NCBI RefSeq assembly: GCF_013141425.1
Contig: NZ_JABFRA010000024.1
Coordinates: forward strand, 1 to 40,302
Origin: Methylotenera sp.
Lineage (GTDB): Bacteria > Pseudomonadota > Gammaproteobacteria > Burkholderiales > Methylophilaceae
Reading direction: 5' to 3'
DNA length: 40,302 nt
Shown: piece after piece, positions 27,177-35,782 of the stretch
Position numbering within the stretch: position 1 is the stretch's first letter
Layout of the letters: every line of letters starts with the position of its first letter
The notes under the pieces: generated by a model
The model's database searches: none
Told to the model about the DNA's origin: nothing
What the model saw: only the letters and a program-made list of their open reading frames with translations
Made by a program: the position numbers and the translations under genes

Positions 27177-28268
27177 ATGAAGAAAAAAGTAGTTGTTGGT
27201 CTTTCTGGTGGAGTTGATTCTTCTGTAACTGCCTTGTTACTTAAACAACAAGGATATGAAGTGACGGGCCTTTTCATGAAAAACTGGGAAGACGATGACA
27301 CCGATGAATACTGTTCTAGCAAGCAAGATTTGATAGATGCGGTTTCTGTGGCCGATAAGATTGGCATCGATATTGAAGCAGTCAACTTTAGTGCTGAATA
27401 TAAAGACCGCGTGTTTGCTAATTTTTTAAGTGAGTACAAAGCTGGACGCACACCAAACCCCGATATTTTATGCAATGCAGAAATTAAATTTAAAGCATTT
27501 TTAGACCATGCCATGGGCTTGGGGGCTGATTTAATCGCCACTGGGCATTACGCACAAGTGCGCGAAAATCCGCTTAAACCTGGCTTGTTTCAGCTCCTGA
27601 AGGCCGATGACGGGAGCAAAGATCAAAGTTATTTTTTATACCGCTTAAACCAAGCGCAGTTGAGCAAAACCTTGTTTCCACTTGGGCAAATGCTCAAGCG
27701 TGAAGTACGCGAAATTGCGCGTAATGCAGGGTTAATCAATGCAGAGAAAAAAGATTCGACTGGCATTTGCTTTATTGGTGAGCGCCCTTTTCAAGAGTTT
27801 TTAAGCAAATATCTGCCACGCGAACCTGGCGACATTAAAACGCCTGAAGGTAAATTGGTGGGGCGTCATGAAGGCTTGATGTATTACACGCTCGGTCAAC
27901 GCCAAGGCTTAAAAATCGGCGGCAGCCGTGAAAGCAATGGCGAACCTTGGTTTGTGGCCGCCAAAGATATGGATAAAAACGAGTTGGTCGTTGTGCAAGG
28001 CCACGAACACCCGTTGTTACTAAATGATGGCTTAAAAGCCAGCCAATTGACATGGATAGACAACGAAGAGCCCATCACCAATTGGGTGTATGCGGCCAAA
28101 ACGCGTTATCGCCAACCCGATGCACCCTGTGAGATTGATCGCTTGACTCAAGAGGAGGTGGAAATTAAATTTGGTCAAAAGCAATGGGCGATTACACCTG
28201 GTCAATCCGCGGTAGTGTATGAAAGCAATGTTTGTCTAGGTGGTGGCATTATCACCAGCGCGATATAA
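27177..28268 (+). CDS. mnmA: tRNA-specific 2-thiouridylase MnmA
   Basis: Thiolates U34 of tRNA-Lys, -Glu and -Gln to s2U with sulfur delivered by the IscS/Tus relay. In 363 aa: PP-loop SGGVDSS (10-16), the catalytic nucleophile C99 in NPDILCN and the second catalytic C198 in STGICFIG, and the C-terminal [16 protein letters not shown]. All key residues are present. ATG at 27177. Both flanks carry the TTCGACAA repeat. Confidence 0.98.
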   Translation: MKKKVVVGLSGGVDSSVTALLLKQQGYEVTGLFMKNWEDDDTDEYCSSKQDLIDAVSVADKIGIDIEAVNFSAEYKDRVFANFLSEYKAGRTPNPDILCNAEIKFKAFLDHAMGLGADLIATGHYAQVRENPLKPGLFQLLKADDGSKDQSYFLYRLNQAQLSKTLFPLGQMLKREVREIARNAGLINAEKKDSTGICFIGERPFQEFLSKYLPREPGDIKTPEGKLVGRHEGLMYYTLGQRQGLKIGGSRESNGEPWFVAAKDMDKNELVVVQGHEHPLLLNDGLKASQLTWIDNEEPITNWVYAAKTRYRQPDAPCEIDRLTQEEVEIKFGQKQWAITPGQSAVVYESNVCLGGGIITSAI

Positions 28269-28294
28269 ACAAGATACCAATCAGTTAAAATCTC

Positions 28295-28354
28295 GTCCGC
28301 TGAGTTTGTCGAAGGGCGGTCCGATCAATACCCCCTTCGACAAACTCAGCGGAC
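28295..28354. repeat. 22-bp perfect inverted repeat downstream of mnmA (TTCGACAA family)
   Basis: Two perfect 22-bp arms (28295-28316 and 28333-28354) separated by a 16-base spacer lie 26 bp after mnmA. Each arm contains CTTCGACAAACTCAG or its complement. The element can form a long hairpin, but no T-run follows, so it is a repeat first and at most a transcription-blocking or mRNA-stabilising structure. The paired head-to-head layout is that of REP-like/MITE-like elements. Confidence 0.85.
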
Positions 28355-28385
28355 TAGAGGCACAAAGAATCATAAAAGGATACAC

Positions 28386-29135
28386 ATGCCATACATTTTA
28401 GGTAGCATCCATATTTTAATCGCCCTGTTTTTTGCAGTGCATGCTATGCGCACTGGGCGTCAAATGTATTGGCTACTCATTTTATTCTCCTTTCCGCTGC
28501 TGGGTAGCGCCGTCTACTTTTTTGCGGAATATTTGCCTTCGTCAAAAGTAGAACGTGGCGTCAAACAAGTCTCCAGCATTGCCTTGACACTGCTGGACCC
28601 CACACGAGAACTCCGTGAGGCAAGGCAAGCCTTTGACTTAACCCCTACAGTACAAAACAGAATGCGCCTAGCGGCGGCGCTTGATGGCGCAGGTGAATAT
28701 AACGAGGCGGTGGTGCAATTTGATGCCTGCTTAAGCGGCCCATTTGCCAATGACCCAGAAGTTTGTTTTGGCGCGGCCAAAGCAAAAATTCACAATAAGC
28801 AGCCGCACCTTGCCACCGAACTGTTATTAGATATCAGACAAAAACAAGCGACTTTTAGGCCAGAAGAATTAAGCCTGTTACTCGCCCAAAGCTATGCGGA
28901 AAGCCAAGATAACTCCAACGCAGGCGTTGAATTTGCAAAGGCCGCTGAAAAATTCGGCTCAGCTGAAACCCGCGTTCGCTACGCACTCTGGGCGGCAAGC
29001 ACTGGCGATATTCAAACGGCGAAAAACCTAAAAACAAGCTTAGAAAAAGATTGGCAGCATTGGAACAAGCACACACGCGGCTTATATAAAGCGCTCTTTA
29101 ATGAGCTAGATGCGGCATTAGCAAACCCGCCCTGA
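28386..29135 (+). CDS. membrane-anchored tetratricopeptide-repeat protein
   Basis: A 249-aa protein with two N-terminal membrane helices (about residues 4-20 and 27-47), in a layout resembling the PLD-nuclease N-terminal (PLDc_N-like) helix pair, GRQMYWLLILFSFPLLGSAVYFF. The rest is alpha-helical with TPR-like units, for example RLAAALDGAGEYNEAVVQF and LLLAQSYAESQDNSNAGVEFA. No catalytic residues were recognised. The ATG at 28386 has AAAGGA upstream. A role as a membrane-tethered scaffold is a guess. Confidence 0.7.
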   Translation: MPYILGSIHILIALFFAVHAMRTGRQMYWLLILFSFPLLGSAVYFFAEYLPSSKVERGVKQVSSIALTLLDPTRELREARQAFDLTPTVQNRMRLAAALDGAGEYNEAVVQFDACLSGPFANDPEVCFGAAKAKIHNKQPHLATELLLDIRQKQATFRPEELSLLLAQSYAESQDNSNAGVEFAKAAEKFGSAETRVRYALWAASTGDIQTAKNLKTSLEKDWQHWNKHTRGLYKALFNELDAALANPP

Positions 29136-29283
29136 GCAACTTAGCCTTGATTGGACTATGGCGTATAAGAAATTGCTAAAGTCAAAATTTGAAGTCTATT
29201 CCACCGTTTATTCCCTGATTTGGCTTTAGCCCACAAGCAATAAAATGATCTCATTTAAATGCGAGTAGATTGCTGAGATTACC

Positions 29284-29622
29284 ATGGCCTATATCTTAAG
29301 AAACCCACAGGGAAACATTACGGGCACTTCGTCTGAGAACTTGGGCAATGGCTGGGAACTCATTGATAACAACGCGAAAGAGTATCTTGATTTCTTAGAG
29401 AATTCGCTGGCTGAAGGTTCGCCCTTCCGTGAAAGCGACATTCAATTAGCACGAGTATTGGAAGATTTGATTTCGATATTAATCGACAGAGGCATGTTGC
29501 GCTTTACCGACTTTCCACCTGCTGCACAAAAACGTTTAAATTACCGTCAATCCATGCGTAAAAAAAATCGGCTGTCTGGAATTGTCGATGAAAGCCACGA
29601 TTTTTTTACCAGTTTGCTATAA
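29284..29622 (+). CDS. small conserved protein of the 'tryptophan synthase subunit beta-like' family
   Basis: A 112-aa protein with no membrane helix. It resembles, in pattern, small betaproteobacterial/proteobacterial proteins that databases often call 'tryptophan synthase subunit beta like': a short N-terminal strand pair (YILRNPQGNITGTS), then an acidic helix (ARVLEDLISILIDRG), FTDFPPAAQKRL and a basic C-terminus. The database name is probably a misnomer; no PLP lysine or TrpB motif is present. Function unknown. It faces the convergent GST gene across only 23 bp. Confidence 0.75.
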   Translation: MAYILRNPQGNITGTSSENLGNGWELIDNNAKEYLDFLENSLAEGSPFRESDIQLARVLEDLISILIDRGMLRFTDFPPAAQKRLNYRQSMRKKNRLSGIVDESHDFFTSLL

Positions 29623-29645
29623 CCAGCAAGTATATATTAAAGAAT

Positions 29646-30275
29646 TTAAGCGACGGGCAAACTGTCTTTAAACGATTGTCTTTTTAGAAGCGCGGCATTT
29701 AAACGCTCTAAATTGGGATATTCTGCTGCAAGATTAATCACCTGGCCAAAGCGCAAATTAATGTAACCCAGCGTACAGCCTACCGCCACATCCGCCAAAC
29801 TAAAGGTCCCATTTACGTACCACTGACTTTTTGTGAGCTTTTTATCACTTTCCAACGCCTCATTTAAGGCTTGCAAGCCACGTTTGACTTTTTCCATTTG
29901 ACGTTCAATGAAGCTGGCATCTTGCTTCTCGGCGAATTTACGTTGTTCGAGCATTGTGGCGACGGCGGCATCACAAACACCATCGGCCAGCGCCTCCCAG
30001 CGGCGTACTTGAATTTTAGCGCCATGATCTTGCGGAATCAAATGTGCTAACGGAGTGCGGTTGTCTAAGTATTCAACAATCACGCGAGAATCATACAAGC
30101 TATCACCATCTTGCAACACCAATACTGGTACCTTACCTAATGGGTTATATTGCTTAACAGGGCAATCTGGCGCGGCCAGCACCACTTCCTCAAGTTTCAA
30201 ATCAATGTGTTTTTCTGCTGCCACGATGCGTACTTTGCGTGCATACGGGCTATTGAGTGTGTATAAAAGTTTCAT
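29646..30275 (-). CDS. glutathione S-transferase family protein
   Basis: A 209-aa soluble GST-like protein. The N-terminal thioredoxin-like domain begins KLLYTLNSPYARKVRIVAAE (Ser/Tyr active-site region) and carries the glutathione-binding NPLGKVPVL (about 43-51) with DSRVIVEYLD. The C-terminal all-helical domain contains FSLADVAVGCTLGYI. Bacterial relatives are often annotated as YibF or stringent-starvation-like GSTs; substrate is unknown. Divergent from nadC. Confidence 0.9.
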   Translation of the reverse strand: MKLLYTLNSPYARKVRIVAAEKHIDLKLEEVVLAAPDCPVKQYNPLGKVPVLVLQDGDSLYDSRVIVEYLDNRTPLAHLIPQDHGAKIQVRRWEALADGVCDAAVATMLEQRKFAEKQDASFIERQMEKVKRGLQALNEALESDKKLTKSQWYVNGTFSLADVAVGCTLGYINLRFGQVINLAAEYPNLERLNAALLKRQSFKDSLPVA

Positions 30276-30309
30276 ATTATGCGCTAAGCTGATTTTTTAC
30301 TAAAAATAA

Positions 30310-31218
30310 ATGATTGATAGCATTATAATTCAAACCATGAGTTTATTTAACCAATATTACCCAGCTAATTCAACAGTCTTCAACGATTTGGTTCGCCAGC
30401 AGGTACAAGCTGCGCTGAATGAAGACATTGGCACGGGCGACCTGACGGCATCGCTGGTGCCAGCCGCACAAGATGTAACTGCAACCATTATCGCACGCGA
30501 GACTGCGGTGATTTGCGGCATACCTTGGGTAAAAGCGTGTTTTAGGCAAGTAGATGCTGGCGTTACCATTGAATGGAAAGTAAGCGAAGGCGAGCGCGTT
30601 CAGGCAAACCAAATATTGTGTGAAATCAGTGGTACTGCCCGCTCCCTGCTAACAGCGGAGCGCTGCGCGCTGAATTTCTTGCAAACATTGTCGGCCACCG
30701 CCACAGCAACGCGTCAATATGTAGACGCCATTGCTGGTACGCAAAGTCAAATTTTAGATACCCGCAAAACTATTCCTAATTTACGTTTAGCGCAAAAATA
30801 TGCAGTGACTGTTGGTGGCGGCCATAATCAGCGCCTCGCCTTATACGACGGCATTCTTATCAAAGAAAATCACATTGCCGCCGCAGGTGCAATAGACAAA
30901 GTCTTGGCGCAAGCCTTTGCACTAAACTCTGGCAAAAGTATACAAATTGAAGTTGAAAATATGTCTCAACTAAAAGAGGCATTAGCCGCAGGTGCCACCA
31001 GTATTTTGCTCGATAACTTTAGTACAGAACAATTAGCTGAAGCGGTGCGCTTTAATTTACAATCAGGCAAACGGGCTGTGCTAGAAGCCTCAGGTGGCAT
31101 AGGGCTAAAAAATGTACGTGAAATTGCATTGACTGGCGTGGATAGAATATCGATTGGCGCGATTACCAAGCATATACAGGCTACCGATTTATCCATGAGA
31201 ATCATTCAAACTGATTAA
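30310..31218 (+). CDS. nadC: nicotinate-nucleotide pyrophosphorylase (carboxylating)
   Basis: Makes nicotinate mononucleotide from quinolinate and PRPP in NAD synthesis. Seen are the family motifs LNEDIGTGDLTASLVP, LLTAERCALNFLQTLSATAT, ILDTRKTIPNLRLAQKYAV (the catalytic Arg/Lys region), GGGHNQRL, KENHIAAAG, IEVEN and the C-terminal EASGGI. The first ATG (30310) gives 302 aa, but an in-frame ATG at 30337 (293 aa) fits the family better. TATAAT ends 7 bp before that second ATG and no Shine-Dalgarno is present, so the second start, leaderless, is plausible. Confidence 0.96.
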   Translation: MIDSIIIQTMSLFNQYYPANSTVFNDLVRQQVQAALNEDIGTGDLTASLVPAAQDVTATIIARETAVICGIPWVKACFRQVDAGVTIEWKVSEGERVQANQILCEISGTARSLLTAERCALNFLQTLSATATATRQYVDAIAGTQSQILDTRKTIPNLRLAQKYAVTVGGGHNQRLALYDGILIKENHIAAAGAIDKVLAQAFALNSGKSIQIEVENMSQLKEALAAGATSILLDNFSTEQLAEAVRFNLQSGKRAVLEASGGIGLKNVREIALTGVDRISIGAITKHIQATDLSMRIIQTD

Positions 31219-31249
31219 AACAAGTGCTTTAACAAGGACCACAAGCCCG

Positions 31250-33034
31250 ATGAGCAAACCGACGATTTTAAGCAACCCAAATGGCCGCCTGACGCTGGGC
31301 GACACGTTACGCATGCTAGTCAGCGATGGCATTGTGGATAAAGCCCACGCAGAAAAGTTATACAAAGATCGCAAGCTTGATTCGTCCAACCTGCATCCGC
31401 TCGTGGTAGTCGGCGAGCAAAAATGGAAAAGTCTAAAAGCAGCGCAAAAACCCATCACCGTTGAAATGCTCTCAAACTGGCTTGCAGAGCGCTCTGGGCT
31501 TGATTTTTACCATATTGACCCACTTAAATTGGATTTTGGTTCTGCCGCTAAAATCGTTTCGCAAGGCTATGCGGAACGCCTAAAAATCATGCCAATTTCA
31601 GTAAAAAATGGTGAAGCTGTCATTGCTACCACGGAGCCCTTCAGCACCGACTGGATTACCGACCTTGAGCGTGTGCTTAAGATGAAAATCAAGCTGGTCA
31701 TGGCGAATCCGTTGGAGATTAGCCGTTATTTGCCTGAGATTTACAACCTTGCCAACTCAATGAATGCCGCTGATTTAGCCAAAGCGGGACAAATCGTTGG
31801 TGTGCAAAACTTTGAGCAATTAATTGAACTGGGCAAAGATAAAAACCTTGATGCCAACGAGCAGCATGTGGTGAATATTGTCGATTGGTTGTTCAAATAC
31901 GCCTTTGAACAGCGCGCCAGCGACATTCACTTAGAGCCGCGCCGTGGCATGGGCATCATGCGTTTTAGAATCGATGGTGTGTTGCATCAAGTGTATCAAC
32001 TGCCTCCGAATATTATGAACGCCATCACCAGCCGCATTAAGTTGCTAGGCAGAATGGACATGGTAGAAAAACGCCGCCCACAAGATGGGCGCATTAAAAC
32101 TTTAAGTGCAGAAGGTCAAGAAATCGAGCTGCGGCTATCCACGATGCCTACCGCGTTTGGTGAAAAATTAGTCATGCGGATTTTTGCGCCTGAAGTCTCC
32201 GAAAAAGGCTTTTTAGCGCTAGGTTTTGCCGAAGCGCAAGCGCAAATTTGGCACGGTTGGACAAAATCGCCCAACGGCATCATTTTAGTTACTGGGCCAA
32301 CGGGCTCGGGTAAAACCACCACGCTGTACGCCACTTTACGCACACTGGCCACGCCAGAAGTGAATGTATGTACGGTAGAAGAGCCGATTGAAATGGTCGA
32401 GCCTTTATTTAACCAAATGCAGGTACAGCAAAATATTGGCTTAAACTTCGCCGCGGGCATCCGCACCCTAATGCGGCAAGACCCCGACATTATCATGGTC
32501 GGTGAAATTCGCGATTTAGAAACGGCGGACATGGCGATTCAAGCCGCACTTACTGGGCATTTGGTGCTATCCACCTTGCACACCAACGATGCGCCTTCTG
32601 CTGTCACACGACTATTAGATTTAGGCGTACCTTCGTACCTGATACACTCAACGGTATTAGGCATTATGGCACAACGCCTAGTGCGTACATTATGCACCAG
32701 TTGCAAAGTGCCAGAGCCGATTGACCAAAGCACATGGGATGCACTGGTAGGCGACTTTAAACTCGCAAAACCAGCCCACATCTACAAACCGGTAGGCTGT
32801 TTAGAATGCCGCAATACAGGCTTTAGAGGCCGCAGTGGCATTTATGAAATGCTCACCATTACCCCTGCCCTGCGTAAACTTATTACGCCAGAAACGAATT
32901 TAGCCGACCTCACCAGACAAGCCTATAAAGATGGTATGCAGCCACTAGTAATCAACGGCGCTGAGAAAATAGCTGCAGGCATAACAACGATTGAAGAGTT
33001 GATGAAAGTGGCGCCACCGCTGGAGGCGGATTAG
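31250..33034 (+). CDS. GspE/PilB-family secretion ATPase (orphan)
   Basis: A 594-aa cytoplasmic hexameric ATPase. There is an N-terminal T2SSE_N-like domain (about 70-170) and then the core: Walker A GPTGSGKT (349-356), the Asp box CTVEEPIEMVE, Walker B DPDIIMVGEIRDLETA and the His box GHLVLSTLHTNDAPSAVTR. A tetracysteine zinc site is given by C482, C485, C517 and C520. It is most like GspE/PilB assembly motors, but no gspF, pilC, pilin or secretin gene is adjacent. AAGGA lies about 11 bp before the ATG. Confidence 0.92.
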   Translation: MSKPTILSNPNGRLTLGDTLRMLVSDGIVDKAHAEKLYKDRKLDSSNLHPLVVVGEQKWKSLKAAQKPITVEMLSNWLAERSGLDFYHIDPLKLDFGSAAKIVSQGYAERLKIMPISVKNGEAVIATTEPFSTDWITDLERVLKMKIKLVMANPLEISRYLPEIYNLANSMNAADLAKAGQIVGVQNFEQLIELGKDKNLDANEQHVVNIVDWLFKYAFEQRASDIHLEPRRGMGIMRFRIDGVLHQVYQLPPNIMNAITSRIKLLGRMDMVEKRRPQDGRIKTLSAEGQEIELRLSTMPTAFGEKLVMRIFAPEVSEKGFLALGFAEAQAQIWHGWTKSPNGIILVTGPTGSGKTTTLYATLRTLATPEVNVCTVEEPIEMVEPLFNQMQVQQNIGLNFAAGIRTLMRQDPDIIMVGEIRDLETADMAIQAALTGHLVLSTLHTNDAPSAVTRLLDLGVPSYLIHSTVLGIMAQRLVRTLCTSCKVPEPIDQSTWDALVGDFKLAKPAHIYKPVGCLECRNTGFRGRSGIYEMLTITPALRKLITPETNLADLTRQAYKDGMQPLVINGAEKIAAGITTIEELMKVAPPLEAD

Positions 33035-33101
33035 ATGAGGCCGCAGAACATTTAAAATAGTTTTCTTTACTAAAACTGAGGCTAAGCATTCGTCCATTTA
33101 G

Positions 33102-33140
33102 CTGCCCCACAAGCCAATATCCATGCGGGTCGCAGGGTAG
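33102..33140 (+). repeat. copy 3 of the AATATCCATG stem-loop family
   Basis: Between the GspE-like gene (+) and the SCO-like gene (-). The stem is less perfect than in the other copies (TGCCCCAC against GCAGGGTA), but the closing C-C/G-G pairs and the loop AATATCCATGC are kept. Similarity to copy 2 continues past the right arm (AGGT-ATTT). ATTTTTA follows a few bases later, so it could weakly terminate the + strand transcript. Confidence 0.7.
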
Positions 33141-33196
33141 GTCATTTTTATCCTCTTACATTAATGTCTGGCAAGCAACATCCTATTCAGGCGCAT

Positions 33197-33826
33197 CTAC
33201 ACCGTAAGCCATTTAAACGTACTGGCAATATTATTCGGCGACGACCGTAGCGACACCATGCCCCAGCGCTCTAATTTATCATTGCCATAGCGGGCTAGGC
33301 TGGTGTGATTTTGCAAATCGTTGTCCAGTTCAGGGTCTGCATCTGCAAAACCTAAAGTACGGCGCAAGGTTTCAACATCCTCGGGCTTCCCTGTCAGCAA
33401 ATCCCAGCCTGGCTTTGGTTTGAAAATTTCCGCGTATTTATTTAAGGCTTGCGGCGTATTTAACAAAGGTTGCAAGGTAATGGATAGAAAGAACACATCT
33501 TTGCCCATGCGACTACCTAGCATGTTTTGCACTTGCCTTAAATTAGCCATGGCTAATGGGCATCGCCCTTCTGAACATTGAATTAAGAAAAAATTAATTA
33601 ATACGGTTTTTTCACGCACCAAATCATCATAAAACCGAACGTTTTGATTGCGATGCGTGACCAATGGCACATTCGGTAAAAAGCCATTTTTGGCTAGTCG
33701 CGATAACGGCTCAGCAGGCTGGTTGGCCATGGACGCAACAGGCGCAGAAATAGTATTAGTAGCCGTCACCGATGTTGATAACAAAAATGGTGCTAGCCCT
33801 AAATTGAAGAACTCTCTTCTATTCAT
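33197..33826 (-). CDS. SCO1/SenC-like exported thioredoxin-fold protein
   Basis: A 209-aa protein with an N-terminal NRREFFNLGLAPFLL sequence, which resembles a twin-arginine (Tat) signal, and an exported thioredoxin-like domain. The metal-thiol site is CSEGRCP (C84, C89), spaced CX4C rather than the CX3C of typical SCO proteins. A conserved histidine (H174 in NHTSLARYGN) is retained as third ligand. SITLQPLLNTPQAL and KPGWDLLTG are SCO-family blocks. SCO proteins load copper into enzymes or manage cuproprotein thiols. It lies 45 bp downstream of the multicopper oxidase in the same operon. Good Shine-Dalgarno GGAG. Confidence 0.85.
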   Translation of the reverse strand: MNRREFFNLGLAPFLLSTSVTATNTISAPVASMANQPAEPLSRLAKNGFLPNVPLVTHRNQNVRFYDDLVREKTVLINFFLIQCSEGRCPLAMANLRQVQNMLGSRMGKDVFFLSITLQPLLNTPQALNKYAEIFKPKPGWDLLTGKPEDVETLRRTLGFADADPELDNDLQNHTSLARYGNDKLERWGMVSLRSSPNNIASTFKWLTV

Positions 33827-33871
33827 GATGCGTCTCCTTCACTTGAAAACACAAAAACTTTCGTAAAAGCA

Positions 33872-35782
33872 TCATACCAATTTCCACAACACCATCATGG
33901 CGTGATCTTCATGCACGGTATTGTGACAATGCATAACGTAGAGCCCTTTAAAATCGCGGAAGCGTAAGTAAATTTCGGCATAAGCGTTTTTTTCTAATGA
34001 AATAACATCTTTACGCCCTGCATATAGCCCGCCTACGGGTTTACCGTTATAACTCAACACCCGATGCTCCTCATGATGTACATGTATAGGGTGTGTCCAA
34101 CCACCGCCGCCATTCACAATCGTCCATTTTTCTGCCGTGCCTTCTTGTATGGTGGCGCTAATCACATTTCGATCAAATGGCTCTCTGTTTACAACCCACT
34201 CACCGCTTCTCCGCTTAAACTCCCAAGTGCGGTTGTTAGTAACAGGAGTCGAGATGTCAGGTAGTGGGCGTAAAGTACTTGGAATAATACTATTGTCGAC
34301 GACTGCTCCAGTATCCACGATAAATTTAAGAACCGGCACGCCAGGCGTTAACAATTTACCTGTGGGTTTAGCGCCACTGGTTTGCTCAGCACGGTTATAC
34401 AAAATGATTTGTGTCCCTGGCACATATTTTGAAAAATCCAGAATGACATCAAAACGTTCCGCAGGAACTTGTTGAAAGGTTTTTACAGTAATAGGGGCTG
34501 GCAGCAAATTACCATCGGTAGCGATAACAACAAAATTTGAATTATTGCTTAATGCCCATTGATAGGTACGTGACGGCCCGATATTCAACATCCTGAAACG
34601 GTATTTACGCCGCTTTACTGGGAAAAACGGCTGTATTTTGCCATTTACCGTGATTTTATCGCCTACAGCCCCATCGAAACAGGCCAGCGGGAAAAAGTCA
34701 GCTCCCAAAGTATCAAATTGCCTGTCGTGAAAGACCAAACCCACATCAAACTCAAAATTGGGTCCACAAGGCAAACGCCAGCCAGTGGCTTCCTCCGGGT
34801 CACCATAATCGCCCATAGTCGGGTTGGCATAAATACCTGGGGCATCGTAAATACTGGTCATGCCGACCAAGCCTGCATAAACGTTCTGTGCGGTAAAATC
34901 CAGCTTATGATCGTGGTAAAACAAGGTCCCCAGCCCTTCGTTGGGGTTACCTAAACCTCCAAATTGTTTCACTCCCGCATACACATTTGGGTAATGATGA
35001 TCCCAATAAGAGCCGGAATAATTTGGCAACAAGGGGTTGCCGTCGCTTTCAGCAGGCATGTGCATATTGTGCAAATGTGTACTGGTTTGATTAATGCCAA
35101 AACCTAAATTACGCGTAGGCAAATCGTTATGAATGCGCACAAAATGCGGTTCTCCATAACGCACGCGGAACATCGGGCCAGGAAACACGCCATCAAATCC
35201 CCATGCGGGCTGTCCCCCGCTCCCAGCAGGCAGGTCTTTATGCCAGACATGGTCGAATTGTTTTTCTCTTAGTTCATACCACTTTTCGGGTGGGCAATAA
35301 ATCAACCCATTAGCAGACCAAGCTTGATGCCCCATATTTTGCACCGGGAAATGGGAAGCCATTTCTGGGTGATCATACAAACAATGGATTTTGGAATCGC
35401 CACCCCTGCCCTGCGCATCACCTACAGGCATCGGCCCTGGCGCACCCCCATAACCATAATATCCTGTATCAATATTATCGGGGTGATTGCCACGTACTGT
35501 TTGTTTTTCAACCAAACGTGGCATTTCCTCTATCCAAGGGCGTGTTGGCGGACTAATCATCCCCAGTGGTGGAGCAAGCCCTGGAACGGGGCAAATGGCA
35601 GGGTTAGTGGGATCGTCGTCTTTTGCTAAGGCGCGTAAACTTAATCCTGACATTGGCAAAAGCATGCCTGTCGCAGCGCTTAACATCCCCATCTTAAGCA
35701 AATCACGACGCGTTAGCTTTGCCTGCGTTATCTGACGGTGCAAATCTATTGTATTTTGCACTAATTTTTCATATGAGCTCAT
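33872..35782 (-). CDS. exported multicopper oxidase
   Basis: A 636-aa protein with a twin-arginine signal (LTRRDLLKMGMLSAATGM, about 22-39). All four copper motifs are present: HLH (236-238) with H241, HDH (290-292), HPIHVH (564-569) and HCHNTVHEDHAMM (618-630). T1 plus a T2/T3 trinuclear centre are thus expected. Overall it resembles the bilirubin-oxidase/CotA-type or copper-resistance MCO group; substrate (phenols, Cu(I), Mn(II)) cannot be told from sequence. The Tat route implies folding with copper or cofactor before export. ATG with AAAGGGG upstream. Its partner is the SCO-like gene. Confidence 0.93.
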   Translation of the reverse strand: MSSYEKLVQNTIDLHRQITQAKLTRRDLLKMGMLSAATGMLLPMSGLSLRALAKDDDPTNPAICPVPGLAPPLGMISPPTRPWIEEMPRLVEKQTVRGNHPDNIDTGYYGYGGAPGPMPVGDAQGRGGDSKIHCLYDHPEMASHFPVQNMGHQAWSANGLIYCPPEKWYELREKQFDHVWHKDLPAGSGGQPAWGFDGVFPGPMFRVRYGEPHFVRIHNDLPTRNLGFGINQTSTHLHNMHMPAESDGNPLLPNYSGSYWDHHYPNVYAGVKQFGGLGNPNEGLGTLFYHDHKLDFTAQNVYAGLVGMTSIYDAPGIYANPTMGDYGDPEEATGWRLPCGPNFEFDVGLVFHDRQFDTLGADFFPLACFDGAVGDKITVNGKIQPFFPVKRRKYRFRMLNIGPSRTYQWALSNNSNFVVIATDGNLLPAPITVKTFQQVPAERFDVILDFSKYVPGTQIILYNRAEQTSGAKPTGKLLTPGVPVLKFIVDTGAVVDNSIIPSTLRPLPDISTPVTNNRTWEFKRRSGEWVVNREPFDRNVISATIQEGTAEKWTIVNGGGGWTHPIHVHHEEHRVLSYNGKPVGGLYAGRKDVISLEKNAYAEIYLRFRDFKGLYVMHCHNTVHEDHAMMVLWKLV

